Assembly: GCA_020846435.1 (NCBI GenBank)
Contig: JADLDY010000026.1
Location: 1-56,064 of the forward strand
Reading direction: 5' to 3'
DNA: 56,064 bases
Origin: Deltaproteobacteria bacterium
GTDB taxonomy: Bacteria; Desulfobacterota; GWC2-55-46
The position numbers were made by a program, and so were the translations under genes. Below the pieces are notes generated by a model. The model was given only the letters and a program-made list of their open reading frames with translations. It ran no database searches and was not told the DNA's origin. Of the stretch, positions 22,885 to 31,048 are shown piece after piece; position 1 is the stretch's first letter, and the number at the start of each line of letters is the position of its first letter.

Positions 22885-23586
22885 TCAATTCATGGCATCG
22901 ATGCCGGAGCGCACTATGAACCTTATGTGGTTGCTCGTCGCGACCCGCACCTCTATTTCCATCTTCCTGAACCGTATCGTCCTCGACCGCGAGAGGTCGT
23001 AGGCCAACTCCTGCTGGAAGACCTCCCCCGGCCTGTCCAGCGCGGACTCCCTGTAAACTATCGTTATCGTATCCTCCGACATGCCGCCGTAGATGAGCTC
23101 TTTTCTCGACGAGCCTGCCTTGTAGACCGGCTTTGTCTCAAGGAAGTTCTCGGGCCTCGGCACCCACTTGCGCGTTATCCCCAGTGAGCACGCCGCGTCC
23201 CCGTATGCCCTGCCAGTGATGTCGGCCGCGATGCAGTACTCCCATGAGACCGGCTCTCCGTCAGACTTCAACGGCCTGAGCCCTTCGCTCTTGAGGAGCG
23301 TGTCCCCGTTCCAGAGCTTGCCGTGCGGGACGAACTCCATGCCTTTTACTATCGCCGGGTAGGCCGACCCGAACTGCGGCGGCGGTTGGTAGCCGCTCCT
23401 GGTGACTGTCGCCGTGTAATAAAAAAGGTCTTCCTCGACTGCCATCACCTCGCCGGCGTTCCTCGCGTACTCCACTCCTATTATATATGAGACGGAATTT
23501 TTATGCACTGGCTCCTGGCCGGTCAACTCGATACTCCCGGCACAGCCCGCGAGCAGTATAAGCGAGGCGAAAAAGAGCCTTTTCAT
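22885..23586 (-). CDS. hypothetical lipoprotein
   Basis: A 233-residue predicted lipoprotein. The signal MKRLFFASLILLAGC has a classical lipobox (LLAGC), then AGSIELTGQEPVHKNSVSYIIGVEY. The body is beta-rich with several conserved-looking turns (WNGDTLLKSEGLRPL, ELIYGGMSEDTITIVYRE, RTIRFRKMEIEVRVATSNHIRFIV). No enzymatic motif is visible. The ATG at 23586 is preceded by GAGG; a further in-frame ATG at 23601 would place extra residues before the signal. It stands alone. Function unknown, probably outer-membrane or periplasmic. Confidence 0.75.
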   Translation of the reverse strand: MKRLFFASLILLAGCAGSIELTGQEPVHKNSVSYIIGVEYARNAGEVMAVEEDLFYYTATVTRSGYQPPPQFGSAYPAIVKGMEFVPHGKLWNGDTLLKSEGLRPLKSDGEPVSWEYCIAADITGRAYGDAACSLGITRKWVPRPENFLETKPVYKAGSSRKELIYGGMSEDTITIVYRESALDRPGEVFQQELAYDLSRSRTIRFRKMEIEVRVATSNHIRFIVRSGIDAMN

Positions 23587-23901
23587 TGAGCGATTCCTCA
23601 TGGTTGCGGTGTCGAGGATTAAAACTGGAATATACGCAATCCCTTTAGATAATTCAACCGGATTCTGCCTGAGGAGGCTCTGGTCCGCTCTTTGAGGCGT
23701 CCTGCGGGATTTTTAAATTTACGTTATTTTTTGTTGTCTGAGAATCCTCTTGAGTATCAAATGGTTTCCGGCTTCAAGGCCCTTGCCTGGGCCGTCGGAA
23801 CGCGCTGAGGGGTATTGCAATGGGGCCCGAATCGTGTACAATAATGCCTGCAAGGCCCGGAAAAAGGGTCTTGTTTTTTTATTCTCCTGAAAGGATTTTT
23901 G
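23587..23901. other. gene-free divergent spacer
   Basis: This spacer is AT-rich around 23705-23760. GTACAATAATG near 23836 resembles a -10 region for the rightward gene. An imperfect AAGGCCC/GGGTCTT hairpin followed by T7 (about 23852-23881) could attenuate it. I see no gene here. Confidence 0.3.
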
Positions 23902-24468
23902 ATGGGATCGTCTTACGCAAGGTATGCCGCAAAGGGGGCTCTCGCCGGTTTTTTCATCTTCTTCTGGCTCTTCGCCGCGCCCGAGAGGCGCGCGACAGCC
24001 GGTGACGGGAAAAAGACACTGGAGTCCAGGCCTTTTGTCTTCAGCTCGGCGCTCAACAGCGGGAAGAAGGCTGGCGCTCTCGTGCTCGGGCAGACGACCT
24101 TTGAAGAGGCCGCGAAGATGTACCCGCCCCCGCCTTTTGAGGACTATGACGGCGCGTTGAGGCCGGTTGAAGAGCCGCTGTCCGAGAGCATGCAGTCTAT
24201 AAAATACGTCTACAATCCCTGGCAGACGATGTACTCGCTCTTCTTCGATGCTGACAGCCGCCTCGTCATGGTCTCCGAGCTCTATGAGCTCGGCAGGCTG
24301 ACTGAGGAGGAGCTCCTGAAGAGATATCCCGGCATGGTCGAGACCGACTCAGGGAGCGGTTTTATCGAGTACCAGGCCGAGCTTCAGGAGTGCGCCGTCG
24401 TCATCGCGACGGTCGAGACAGCAGGGCGCACTGTCGAGCAGCTTTCGTACGCGTATACCTGCGAGTAG
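23902..24468 (+). CDS. exported hypothetical protein
   Basis: A 188-residue protein with an N-terminal hydrophobic segment (AAKGALAGFFIFFWLFAAPE) that could be a signal peptide or anchor. The soluble body contains KKAGALVLGQTTFEEAAKMYPPPPFEDYDGALRPVEE and VYNPWQTMYSLFFDADSRLVMVSELYELGRLTEEELLKRYPGM. The alternation of short strands and helices resembles small periplasmic proteins that recognise a partner, but I cannot name a family. The ATG at 23902 has GAAAGG upstream. It is followed by a 230-base spacer and then the HD-GYP gene. Confidence 0.68.
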   Translation: MGSSYARYAAKGALAGFFIFFWLFAAPERRATAGDGKKTLESRPFVFSSALNSGKKAGALVLGQTTFEEAAKMYPPPPFEDYDGALRPVEEPLSESMQSIKYVYNPWQTMYSLFFDADSRLVMVSELYELGRLTEEELLKRYPGMVETDSGSGFIEYQAELQECAVVIATVETAGRTVEQLSYAYTCE

Positions 24469-24697
24469 CGCCCGTCTGTTCAGCCTGGCGCTGCACCGCT
24501 CTGTATGACGGCTTTTCCCCTTTCCATGAGAAAACCCAGCCAATATTACATTCCAGCTTTAAAACATTAAATATTCAGGATAGGTCTGCCGATAATAAGT
24601 ATACAGTCGGGAAGATTGGCGAAAGCCCGGCTGAATGAGACCTCTTTCCGGCGCGTTATTCCCTGCCGGATTGTCAGGGGGACTGAGGTAGGGGACT

Positions 24698-25771
24698 ATG
24701 GGGTCGCAATGCCACGGGAACGTACTGGTCGTCGATGACAACAACTTCGTGCTCGAAAGCACGGCCATGCTCCTTTCCTGCCACGCCTATGGCGTAACCC
24801 GGTGCTCTGACGCAGACGAGGCCGTAAGGAAGTTCGCGGAGTCCGGCGCTGACGCAGTACTGACGGACATAAAGATGCCCGGCGCGTCAGGCCTTGAACT
24901 GCTGGAGCGTATCAGGTCCATGAACAGGGAGACGCCGGTCATACTCATGACGGCGTACGCTGATCTCGACATGGCTGTGAACGCCATTAAAAGAGGGGCC
25001 TTCGACTTCATCGTCAAGCCGTACAAGCCGGAGTACCTCCTCCATGCCATAGAAAAGGCCGTGAAGCACAACAGCCTCACGAAGATAGAGAGAAGCTACA
25101 AGTGCCGCCTCGAGGAGGAGGTCAAAGAGCGCACGAGCGAGCTTGCCGACGCATTGAAGATGGTCAAGGACATGAGCAGCGAGCTTGTCCACAGGATAAC
25201 GTCGGTGGCCGAGTACAGGGACAGCGACACGGGAACGCACATCAACAGGATAGGGATCTACTCCGGAAAGCTCGCCAGGGCCCTCGGCCAGAGCGGCGAG
25301 TTCGTGGAGTCCATAGAGTTCGCAAGCCCGATGCACGACATCGGCAAGGTCGGCATACAGGACAGCATACTTCTGAAGCCTGGGCCGCTTACGCCGGAAG
25401 AGTTCGATGTCATGAAGAGCCATGCCGAGATCGGAGGGAAGATGCTCGCCGACTCCCCCTATAAGTCCGTGCAGACGGCCGCCTCGATAGCGAGGACCCA
25501 CCACGAGCGCTGGGACGGCTCAGGATACCCGGCAGGTCTCAGGGGGGAAGAGACGCCGCTTGAAGGCAGGATAGTCATGATAGTCGACCATTATGACGCT
25601 CTGCGCAGCAAAAGGCCTTACAAGGAAGCCTTGAGCCATGAGGATGCCGTGCGCATCATAACGAAGGGCGACGGCAGGACCAGGCCTGAGCACTTTGACC
25701 CTGTCATTATGGAGGCGTTCCTTGATACAGCCAGGGAGTTCAACGAGATATTTGAGTCAAATGTAGATTGA
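24698..25771 (+). CDS. response regulator with HD-GYP phosphodiesterase
   Basis: A 357-residue cytoplasmic protein. The receiver domain (phospho-acceptor D57 in [10 protein letters not shown]) is joined by a coiled-coil linker (about 125-165, Lys/Glu-rich) to an HD-GYP domain with HDIGK (near residue 220) and [11 protein letters not shown] (near 267). HD-GYP domains hydrolyse c-di-GMP to GMP; both metal and GYP motifs are intact, so it should be active. It probably lowers c-di-GMP on phosphorylation. No cognate kinase is adjacent. The gene ends 3 bases from the convergent adenosine-kinase-family gene. Confidence 0.95.
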   Translation: MGSQCHGNVLVVDDNNFVLESTAMLLSCHAYGVTRCSDADEAVRKFAESGADAVLTDIKMPGASGLELLERIRSMNRETPVILMTAYADLDMAVNAIKRGAFDFIVKPYKPEYLLHAIEKAVKHNSLTKIERSYKCRLEEEVKERTSELADALKMVKDMSSELVHRITSVAEYRDSDTGTHINRIGIYSGKLARALGQSGEFVESIEFASPMHDIGKVGIQDSILLKPGPLTPEEFDVMKSHAEIGGKMLADSPYKSVQTAASIARTHHERWDGSGYPAGLRGEETPLEGRIVMIVDHYDALRSKRPYKEALSHEDAVRIITKGDGRTRPEHFDPVIMEAFLDTAREFNEIFESNVD

Positions 25772-25774
25772 CGC

Positions 25775-26257
25775 TCAGAGCTTGTAGCCTATCTTCCTGA
25801 GGAAAGACCTTCTCTCATCCACATCCTTTTCGCTCTCCAACCCCGCTGGACTGAAGCCGTCGACCACCCCGAGCACGCCCTTGCCCTGCCATGTCTCCGC
25901 GACTATGACCTGGAGAGGGTTCGCTGTAGCGCAAAAGACCCCGGCGACCTCTGGGCAGGCCTTTATCTGGTTCAATACGCTTATAGGGAAGGCGTCAGCC
26001 ATCACTATGACGAAGACGTGCCCCGCGCCTATGGCCAGCGCGTTTTCCATGGCTGACTTCCGCAATGCCTCGTCATTGCCTTCAGAGCGGACAAGGCACG
26101 GCCCCGAGGCTTCGCACAGGGAGACTCCGAACTTCGCCTCAGGCGCTGACGTCTTTATGATTTCATAAAGGTCCTCGACGGTCTTTATGAAATGGGCCTG
26201 CCCGATGATGATGTTCGCGCCCTCGGGCACTGTCGCGTTGATGAGCTTTAATTCCAT
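25775..26257 (-). CDS. adenosine-specific kinase family protein (PF04008-type)
   Basis: A 160-residue protein that matches the small adenosine-specific kinase family from archaea and bacteria: ATVPEGANIIIGQAHFIKTVEDLYE, APEAKFGVSLCEASGPCLVRSEGND, GHVFVIVMADAFPISVLNQIK, VFCATANPLQVIVAE and GVLGVVDGFSP. Members have been proposed to bind or phosphorylate adenosine, but biochemical evidence is thin. The ATG at 26257 has GGGGG at a suitable distance; a GTG at 26263 is the alternative. It lies 31 bases after deoC on the same strand, so a nucleoside-salvage operon is plausible. Confidence 0.88.
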   Translation of the reverse strand: MELKLINATVPEGANIIIGQAHFIKTVEDLYEIIKTSAPEAKFGVSLCEASGPCLVRSEGNDEALRKSAMENALAIGAGHVFVIVMADAFPISVLNQIKACPEVAGVFCATANPLQVIVAETWQGKGVLGVVDGFSPAGLESEKDVDERRSFLRKIGYKL

Positions 26258-26288
26258 CTCCACCCCCGGTTGTGAAAAGTTTACGCCT

Positions 26289-26960
26289 TTACCGTTTGAA
26301 GCCGCCCCTCATCTCATTGAGTATCGAAGGGCCGGAGCTCGTGCCGAGCCTCGTCGCCCCGGCTGCAATCATGGAAAGGGCGCTCTCCAATGTTTTTATC
26401 CCGCCTGAAGCCTTGACCTTTATCCTGCCGGACGCGGCGGCCGCGAGGAGCTTGACGTCGCGTACTTCAGCGCCTTTCGGCCCGAAGCCTGTCGATGTCT
26501 TGACAAATTGAGCGCCGGAAGTTATTGCCGCTTCGAGAGCGGCGATTTTTTCTTCATCGGTCAGGTAGCAAGCCTCTATTATGACCTTCACGACAGAGCC
26601 TGGCACGGCCTCCACGATGCCGCTGATCTCGTCTGCCACGAATGAGGCGTTGCCAGATTTGAGCATGGAGATGTTGATCACCATGTCTATTTCGGAAGCG
26701 CCGCTGCCAACTGCCGCCTTTGCTTCGAGGAGCTTGACCCCGGCAGACTGAAAGCCGAGCGGGAAGCCGATGACCGTCGAGACCAGAGTTTTCGAGGACC
26801 CGAGAAGGCTGGAAGAGAGCGCCACATGGCATGGCGGCACGCACAGGGTCGCGAACCCAAGGCCTTTTGAGAGCCCGACAAACGCTGAGAGCTCTTTTGC
26901 CGTCGCGTCCGGCCTTAGAATGGTCTGGTCGATGAAGCCTGCGAGCATGTTCATATCCAT
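26289..26960 (-). CDS. deoC: deoxyribose-phosphate aldolase
   Basis: Cleaves 2-deoxyribose-5-phosphate to glyceraldehyde-3-phosphate and acetaldehyde in nucleoside catabolism. The 223-residue TIM barrel carries all catalytic residues: D92 in SEIDMVIN, the Schiff-base lysine K154 in FVKTSTGFG and K183 in KVKASGGIK. The substrate-phosphate loops (GFPLGF, GTSSGP) are also intact. The gene heads a short minus-strand operon with the adenosine-kinase-family gene, which fits salvage of deoxynucleosides. Confidence 0.96.
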   Translation of the reverse strand: MDMNMLAGFIDQTILRPDATAKELSAFVGLSKGLGFATLCVPPCHVALSSSLLGSSKTLVSTVIGFPLGFQSAGVKLLEAKAAVGSGASEIDMVINISMLKSGNASFVADEISGIVEAVPGSVVKVIIEACYLTDEEKIAALEAAITSGAQFVKTSTGFGPKGAEVRDVKLLAAAASGRIKVKASGGIKTLESALSMIAAGATRLGTSSGPSILNEMRGGFKR

Positions 26961-27176
26961 GAACGGAAAATAGCAGAGAAATCTCCTGATGGCAAGCTGA
27001 CAGGCTTACTCCGGCGCACTCCTAATCGACTTTTAATGTTCAATGCCCTATCATTTTATGAGACGGCACGCGGCTTTGGCGTTCTTTGCCCGGTTCCGGC
27101 TCATGGAAAACCCCTCGCGGGTTGACGGAATGTAAAAACCCGTGATATTATTCGATAAAAGTTTATGGAGGCCGTG

Positions 27177-27851
27177 ATGGACGACACAGAGCGCGTCCTT
27201 GTCGATGTATGGGACTGGCCGACAAGGATTCTGCATTGGCTGAACGCAGGTATCGTGATAGCACTTATCGTCCTCATCATCGGGGCCGAGTGGATGGAGG
27301 AGCTTGGGGTGGCGAGAGAACTGCGCCGCCCGGTAAAGGAGGCGCACGCCTGCCTCGGCCATTTGTTCATGGTGACCCTCTTCCTCAGGATCATCTGGGG
27401 CTTCATCGGCAACAGATACGCGCGCTTTACTGACATAGTGCCTCTGAAGGGCTGGCAGTGGCAGGCCATCGGCCACAACATCAAGTGGTACCTGAGCGGC
27501 TTTAAGGGAAGGGCGGCAAAAGTTACAGGCCATGACCCGCTGGCGGCGCTATTCTACACAGTCCTTTTCATCGTCCTCATAGGCCAGGCCTTGACAGGCA
27601 TGCTCCTTTCAGGGGCCGAGTTCAACACCTTCCCTGGCTCGCTCTTCACCGGCGGGATGAGCGAAGAGGCTCTCGAGGGGTTGGAAGAGGCTCTTGAAGG
27701 GCCGCATAAGGCAGGTTTCCTGTTCATCCTCTTATTCATAGCCGCGCACCTCATCGGGCTTGTCGCGCACGAGCTCAAGGAAAAGACCGGCCTTCTTACT
27801 TCCATGGTAAACGGCAAGAAGTGCCTGCGAAAAGAAGACGTTGACCGCTAA
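27177..27851 (+). CDS. cytochrome b561-family membrane protein (copy 1)
   Basis: A 224-residue diheme-type inner-membrane cytochrome b. Four membrane segments are visible (IVIALIVLIIGAEW, GHLFMVTLFLRIIWGFIG, LFYTVLFIVLIGQALTGMLL, GFLFILLFIAAHLIGLVA). Heme-ligand candidates are His in RILHWLNAG, EAHACLGHLF, GPHKAGF and AAHLIGL. The ATG at 27177 is chosen because GGAGG lies 5-9 bases upstream. It is 24 bases before a response regulator and kinase, so it may supply redox input to, or be an output of, that pair. A paralogue lies at 40947. Confidence 0.9.
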   Translation: MDDTERVLVDVWDWPTRILHWLNAGIVIALIVLIIGAEWMEELGVARELRRPVKEAHACLGHLFMVTLFLRIIWGFIGNRYARFTDIVPLKGWQWQAIGHNIKWYLSGFKGRAAKVTGHDPLAALFYTVLFIVLIGQALTGMLLSGAEFNTFPGSLFTGGMSEEALEGLEEALEGPHKAGFLFILLFIAAHLIGLVAHELKEKTGLLTSMVNGKKCLRKEDVDR

Positions 27852-27875
27852 ACCAAAAAACAGAGCGAGACGAAC

Positions 27876-28547
27876 ATGAGAATACTGATTGTCGAGGATG
27901 AAAAAGACCTCGCCGCCATAATAAGGCAGGGGCTCGAGGAAGAGGGCTATATCGTTGACGTGGCTCACGACGGGGAAGAGGGCTTGTACATGGCCGAGAG
28001 CTACCCCATAGACGTCATGGTCCTCGACGTGATGCTCCCTCTGATGGACGGACTTACGGTCCTCAGTAATCTGCGCAAAAAGGGCGTGCAGACGCCGGTC
28101 ATACTGCTCACTGCCCGTGACGCGCTCATAGACAAGATAAAGGGGCTTGACACAGGCGCCGACGACTACCTCACCAAGCCGTTCGTTTTCGAGGAGCTTC
28201 TGGCGAGGATCCGCTCTCTGATACGCAGGAAGACCACGGTCAAGGAGGCTGTCATAAGGATAGCCGACCTCGAGATAGACACGGCGAGCCATCAGGTGAA
28301 GAGGGCGGGCAAGCCGATCGCGCTTTCGGCCAAGGAGTACTCTCTCCTCGAGTTCCTGGCTTACAGAAAGGGAGAGGTGGTAAGCAGGACCGACATCATC
28401 GAGCACATCTACAACGAGGACGCCGACATGGACTCGAACGTCGTCGATGTGTATATAAATTACCTGCGCAACAAGATCGACAAGGAATTCTCCGGCAAGC
28501 TCATCCACACGGTGCGCGGCGCCGGCTACATACTCAAGGAAGAATAG
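27876..28547 (+). CDS. OmpR/PhoB-family response regulator
   Basis: A 223-residue DNA-binding response regulator. The receiver has an acidic pocket (EDEKD), phospho-acceptor D51 in DVMVLDVMLP and K101-P in LTKPF. The C-terminal winged helix includes LSAKEYSLLEFLAYRKGEVVSRTDIIEHIY and VDVYINYLRNKID, ending with HTVRGAGYIL. It belongs to the CusR/CopR/QseB-like branch. The kinase gene follows after 15 bases, forming a standard two-component pair, with cytochrome b561 in front. Target promoters are not identifiable here. Confidence 0.96.
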   Translation: MRILIVEDEKDLAAIIRQGLEEEGYIVDVAHDGEEGLYMAESYPIDVMVLDVMLPLMDGLTVLSNLRKKGVQTPVILLTARDALIDKIKGLDTGADDYLTKPFVFEELLARIRSLIRRKTTVKEAVIRIADLEIDTASHQVKRAGKPIALSAKEYSLLEFLAYRKGEVVSRTDIIEHIYNEDADMDSNVVDVYINYLRNKIDKEFSGKLIHTVRGAGYILKEE

Positions 28548-28562
28548 GGGCTCCCCGCAGTT

Positions 28563-29957
28563 ATGTTCAATTCCATCAAATTCAAGCTGGTCCTCTGGTT
28601 CGTCATAGTCTTCTCGTTTTTCTTCGCGGGCATCGAGCTCTTCCTTTACTACAAGCTCGAGGACCTCACTGTAAAGCTCGCCGACGAGCACGTCAATTCG
28701 GAGATACAGACGCTCGCCAACCTCATGGCCATAGAAGAGGTGCAGGGCAAGCTCGAGAGCGAGCTCCAGGAGTTAGGGGCCGCGGTCACTGGCGTCTACG
28801 CCGAGAAGCTCTCCGGCCACTACTACCAGATAGTCTCGGAAGACGGCCACATACTCGTGCGCTCGCCGTCACTGGCGCTCGCTGACGAATCCCTCCCGAT
28901 ATTGAAGCCCTCGCGCATCCCCGATTACAGGACCATAGGCGGCCCCAACGGGGAGCACGTGCGCATGCTCTCCCAGACCTTTGATTTCTCCATCGGCTCT
29001 CTCACCTTTCAGGCCGCCGATTCTCTTGACGAGACCTACGAGCTCATGGGCTCGTTCAGGAAGATAGTGCTGCTGGCCTTCCCTGCCGTCTTCATAATCT
29101 GCGGCATAGGCGTCTTCCTCATAACGAGCTGGGCCTTGAGGTCCCTCAAGACCTTTACCGTGAAGGTCGGCCAGATAACCGAGGAGAACCTGAGCCAGAG
29201 GCTCGAGGAGAGGGGAGTGGCCGCGGAATTGAAGCCTCTTGCCACGAGCTTCAACACCATGCTGAGCCGTCTGGAGGAGTCGTTCTCCAAGCAAAAGCAG
29301 TTCCTCTCTGACGCCTCCCATGAGCTCAGGACCCCGACTTCGATAATCAAGAGCTTCTGCGATGTCACCTTGAACAGGGAGAGGAACGCCGCAGACTACC
29401 GCGAGTCTATAAAGAAGATAGGCGACACGGTAAACAGGATGTGCGACATCATAAACCGCATCCTCGTCATATCGAGGATGGACAACAAGACCATCCAGTT
29501 CAAGCCGGTGAAGATAGACCTCATGGACCTCATGAAGGACGTGAAGAAGCTCATCGAGCCGTCGGCCGCGAACAAGGGCATAACCTTGAACCTCGAGGGC
29601 AAGGGCGTCGTCGTGAAGGGCGACCGCGAGGGGCTAACCGAGGTCTTCACCAACATCGTCGAGAACGCCATCAAGTACAACCGCCCCTCAGGGGAAGTCA
29701 ACATAGACGTGAACGAGTACATGGGGCAGGCCGTGGTCACTGTCGAGGACACCGGCATGGGCATACCGGCTGGAGAGATGGACAAGATATTCGACAGGTT
29801 CTACAGGGTCGACGCCTCCCGCGGCTTGACAGTCGGCAGCGGCCTTGGCCTGTCCATCGTGCGCACCATAGTCGAGGCCCATGGCGGCAAGGTAGATGTC
29901 AAGAGCGAAGTCGGCAAGGGCTCCACTTTCAGCGTGACCCTGCCCAGGAACTCCTGA
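28563..29957 (+). CDS. membrane sensor histidine kinase
   Basis: A 464-residue kinase with a first membrane segment (FKLVLWFVIVFSFFFAGIELFLYY) and a periplasmic sensor domain of about 130 residues. The second segment (IVLLAFPAVFIICGIGVFLITSW) leads to a HAMP linker and HisKA, with the phosphorylated His in FLSDASHELRTPTSIIKSF. HATPase_c has N box VFTNIVENAIKYN, G1 DTGMGIPAGE, F box and G2 GSGLGLSIV. It pairs with the upstream OmpR-type regulator. The periplasmic domain has no motif I can name, so the signal is unknown; heavy-metal or envelope-stress sensors share this architecture. Confidence 0.96.
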   Translation: MFNSIKFKLVLWFVIVFSFFFAGIELFLYYKLEDLTVKLADEHVNSEIQTLANLMAIEEVQGKLESELQELGAAVTGVYAEKLSGHYYQIVSEDGHILVRSPSLALADESLPILKPSRIPDYRTIGGPNGEHVRMLSQTFDFSIGSLTFQAADSLDETYELMGSFRKIVLLAFPAVFIICGIGVFLITSWALRSLKTFTVKVGQITEENLSQRLEERGVAAELKPLATSFNTMLSRLEESFSKQKQFLSDASHELRTPTSIIKSFCDVTLNRERNAADYRESIKKIGDTVNRMCDIINRILVISRMDNKTIQFKPVKIDLMDLMKDVKKLIEPSAANKGITLNLEGKGVVVKGDREGLTEVFTNIVENAIKYNRPSGEVNIDVNEYMGQAVVTVEDTGMGIPAGEMDKIFDRFYRVDASRGLTVGSGLGLSIVRTIVEAHGGKVDVKSEVGKGSTFSVTLPRNS

Positions 29958-29993
29958 GTCCGCGCAAAAGAGCGCTGTTCTCCTGTTTTTTCC

Positions 29994-30021
29994 GGCCCCC
30001 CTTTATTGTCAAAGGGGGGCC
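29994..30021 (+). terminator. terminator after the sensor kinase
   Basis: A perfect GGCCCCCCTTT / AAAGGGGGGCC stem with an ATTGTC loop. Only a short T run follows. Confidence 0.65.
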
Positions 30022-30148
30022 GTTTCAGTTAACCCCCTGTTTTATCTTCGTATTCACCGGAAAACCGCCTTCTAATCTTTCCTTAATCCCGGCGCAACTA
30101 TACTGGTCTCAGGACACACTGCGCAATACGCCTTCAGGAGCAAGACCT

Positions 30149-30514
30149 GTGCAAACCATATTTTTCGATCTTTCAGGTACGGTTTTCGGGTCTTTTGACC
30201 TGAGCCTCAGGCCGGGTATAAGGGAGACCATAGGGTCCCTGAGGGACGCGGGTTACAGGGTAGAGTTCTGGACCAGCGGCAACAGGGAGCAGTATGAAAG
30301 CCTCCTGAAAAACGCCGGCATAGACGGCTCTGTTTACCCGAAGAAGACGGCCCTGCCGTTCGAGCCTGACCTGTGCGTTGACGACGAACCAGAGGGCTGG
30401 ATGCCTGGCTACAGGTACAAGGTCGATATCCATCTGGCCGAGGACATGCCGGGCTCTCCGATACTGGTCGCTGAGCTTTTATGCCATTCGGGAAGGAACT
30501 TCTACTGGGACTGA
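30149..30514 (+). CDS. small HAD-like protein
   Basis: A 121-residue minimal HAD fold. Motif I is FFDLSGTVFGSF (D7); the second Asp of DxD is replaced by Ser (S9), which is found in some HAD branches but may change activity. Motif II is EFWTSGN, the motif III Lys lies in YPKKTALPF, and motif IV is DLCVDDEPEG. There is no cap domain. The GTG at 30149 is chosen for the AGGAG eight bases upstream and because motif I then starts at the N-terminus. It leads a compact operon with a 68-residue and a 36-residue Cys-rich protein. Substrate unknown. Confidence 0.75.
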   Translation: MQTIFFDLSGTVFGSFDLSLRPGIRETIGSLRDAGYRVEFWTSGNREQYESLLKNAGIDGSVYPKKTALPFEPDLCVDDEPEGWMPGYRYKVDIHLAEDMPGSPILVAELLCHSGRNFYWD

Positions 30515-30529
30515 AAAAAGGAGGTTTCC

Positions 30530-30736
30530 ATGAAAAGGGTCATCGTTATCGACATGGTTGGCGAGGAAGGCGAGACTGATGCCGTAAGGATCGAGGCCGC
30601 GCCAATCGAGCGGAAAAGAGAAGGATTCTACGCGCCAGCCGCGGATCTCGCCCTTGAGACGATAGTCTGCGAGAGACCTTCCTTTGAGACGCAATCTTTT
30701 TACAAGACTCTTTTTGACGAGTACTTCAAAAGATAA
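30530..30736 (+). CDS. 68-residue protein of unknown function
   Basis: It starts with an ATG 6 bases after AAAGGAGG and encodes MKRVIVIDMVGEEGETDAVRIEAAPIERKREGFYAPAADLALETIVCERPSFETQSFYKTLFDEYFKR-like content in two parts: a beta strand (VIVIDMV) with an acidic turn, then a helical tail with one Cys. No family is recognised. It lies 15 bases after the HAD-like gene and abuts the Cys-rich mini-gene, so all three should be cotranscribed. The strong ribosome site and chromosome-like composition argue that it is real. Confidence 0.65.
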   Translation: MKRVIVIDMVGEEGETDAVRIEAAPIERKREGFYAPAADLALETIVCERPSFETQSFYKTLFDEYFKR

Positions 30737-30747
30737 TGGAGGCCGCC

Positions 30748-30858
30748 GTGAAAAAAGAAGAGCTCCAGGCCTCAAGAGGCCCTCAAAGGGAGTGCGGCTG
30801 TGATTGTCAGGTCTGCAAATGCCAGGGCCACGCGTCAGCTCCCCCTGACAGGGACTGA
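30748..30858 (+). CDS. 36-residue Cys-rich peptide (CxCxCxxCxC)
   Basis: GTG at 30748 is preceded by GGAGG (30738-30742) at the right distance; an ATG at 30736 in the same frame overlaps the previous stop and lacks its own site. The peptide has a Lys/Glu-rich N-terminus, then five cysteines at 16, 18, 20, 23 and 25 (ECGCDCQVCKCQG), a His at 28 and a short Pro/Asp tail. The cysteine pattern resembles a metallothionein-like metal-binding knuckle. It could also be a precursor peptide or a small iron-sulfur or copper chaperone. A strong terminator follows 33 bases later. No family is known to me. Confidence 0.6.
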   Translation: MKKEELQASRGPQRECGCDCQVCKCQGHASAPPDRD

Positions 30859-30890
30859 AAAGCCGGTTTCCTGAAATATCGATCTGACAG

Positions 30891-30921
30891 AGCCCCCTTT
30901 TTTTAGAAGGGGGCTTTTTTT
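30891..30921 (+). terminator. terminator of the HAD/Cys-peptide operon
   Basis: AGCCCCCTT/AAGGGGGCT stem followed by T7. Confidence 0.9.
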
Positions 30922-31048
30922 ATTCACACCGGAAGCCTTCTCTTTCGCGGTCTGCCATTATTTTTGCCGTTTACTCCACAACGTCTTTATTATATAAATA
31001 AAACTCTCCTCAAATAGACTGGAAAGGGTTTGCTGGTATAATCCATAC

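Noticed and set aside
24480-24697. Possible c-di-GMP riboswitch upstream of the HD-GYP gene
   Set aside because: Small stems are present but the conserved GEMM core sequences are not.
27732-28691. 319-residue minus-strand frame
   Set aside because: Antisense to the cytochrome b561/response regulator genes, which have full motif support.
29441-30148. Long upstream extension of the HAD-like frame
   Set aside because: It runs in another frame through the sensor kinase and terminator; the real start is the GTG at 30149 with AGGAG.
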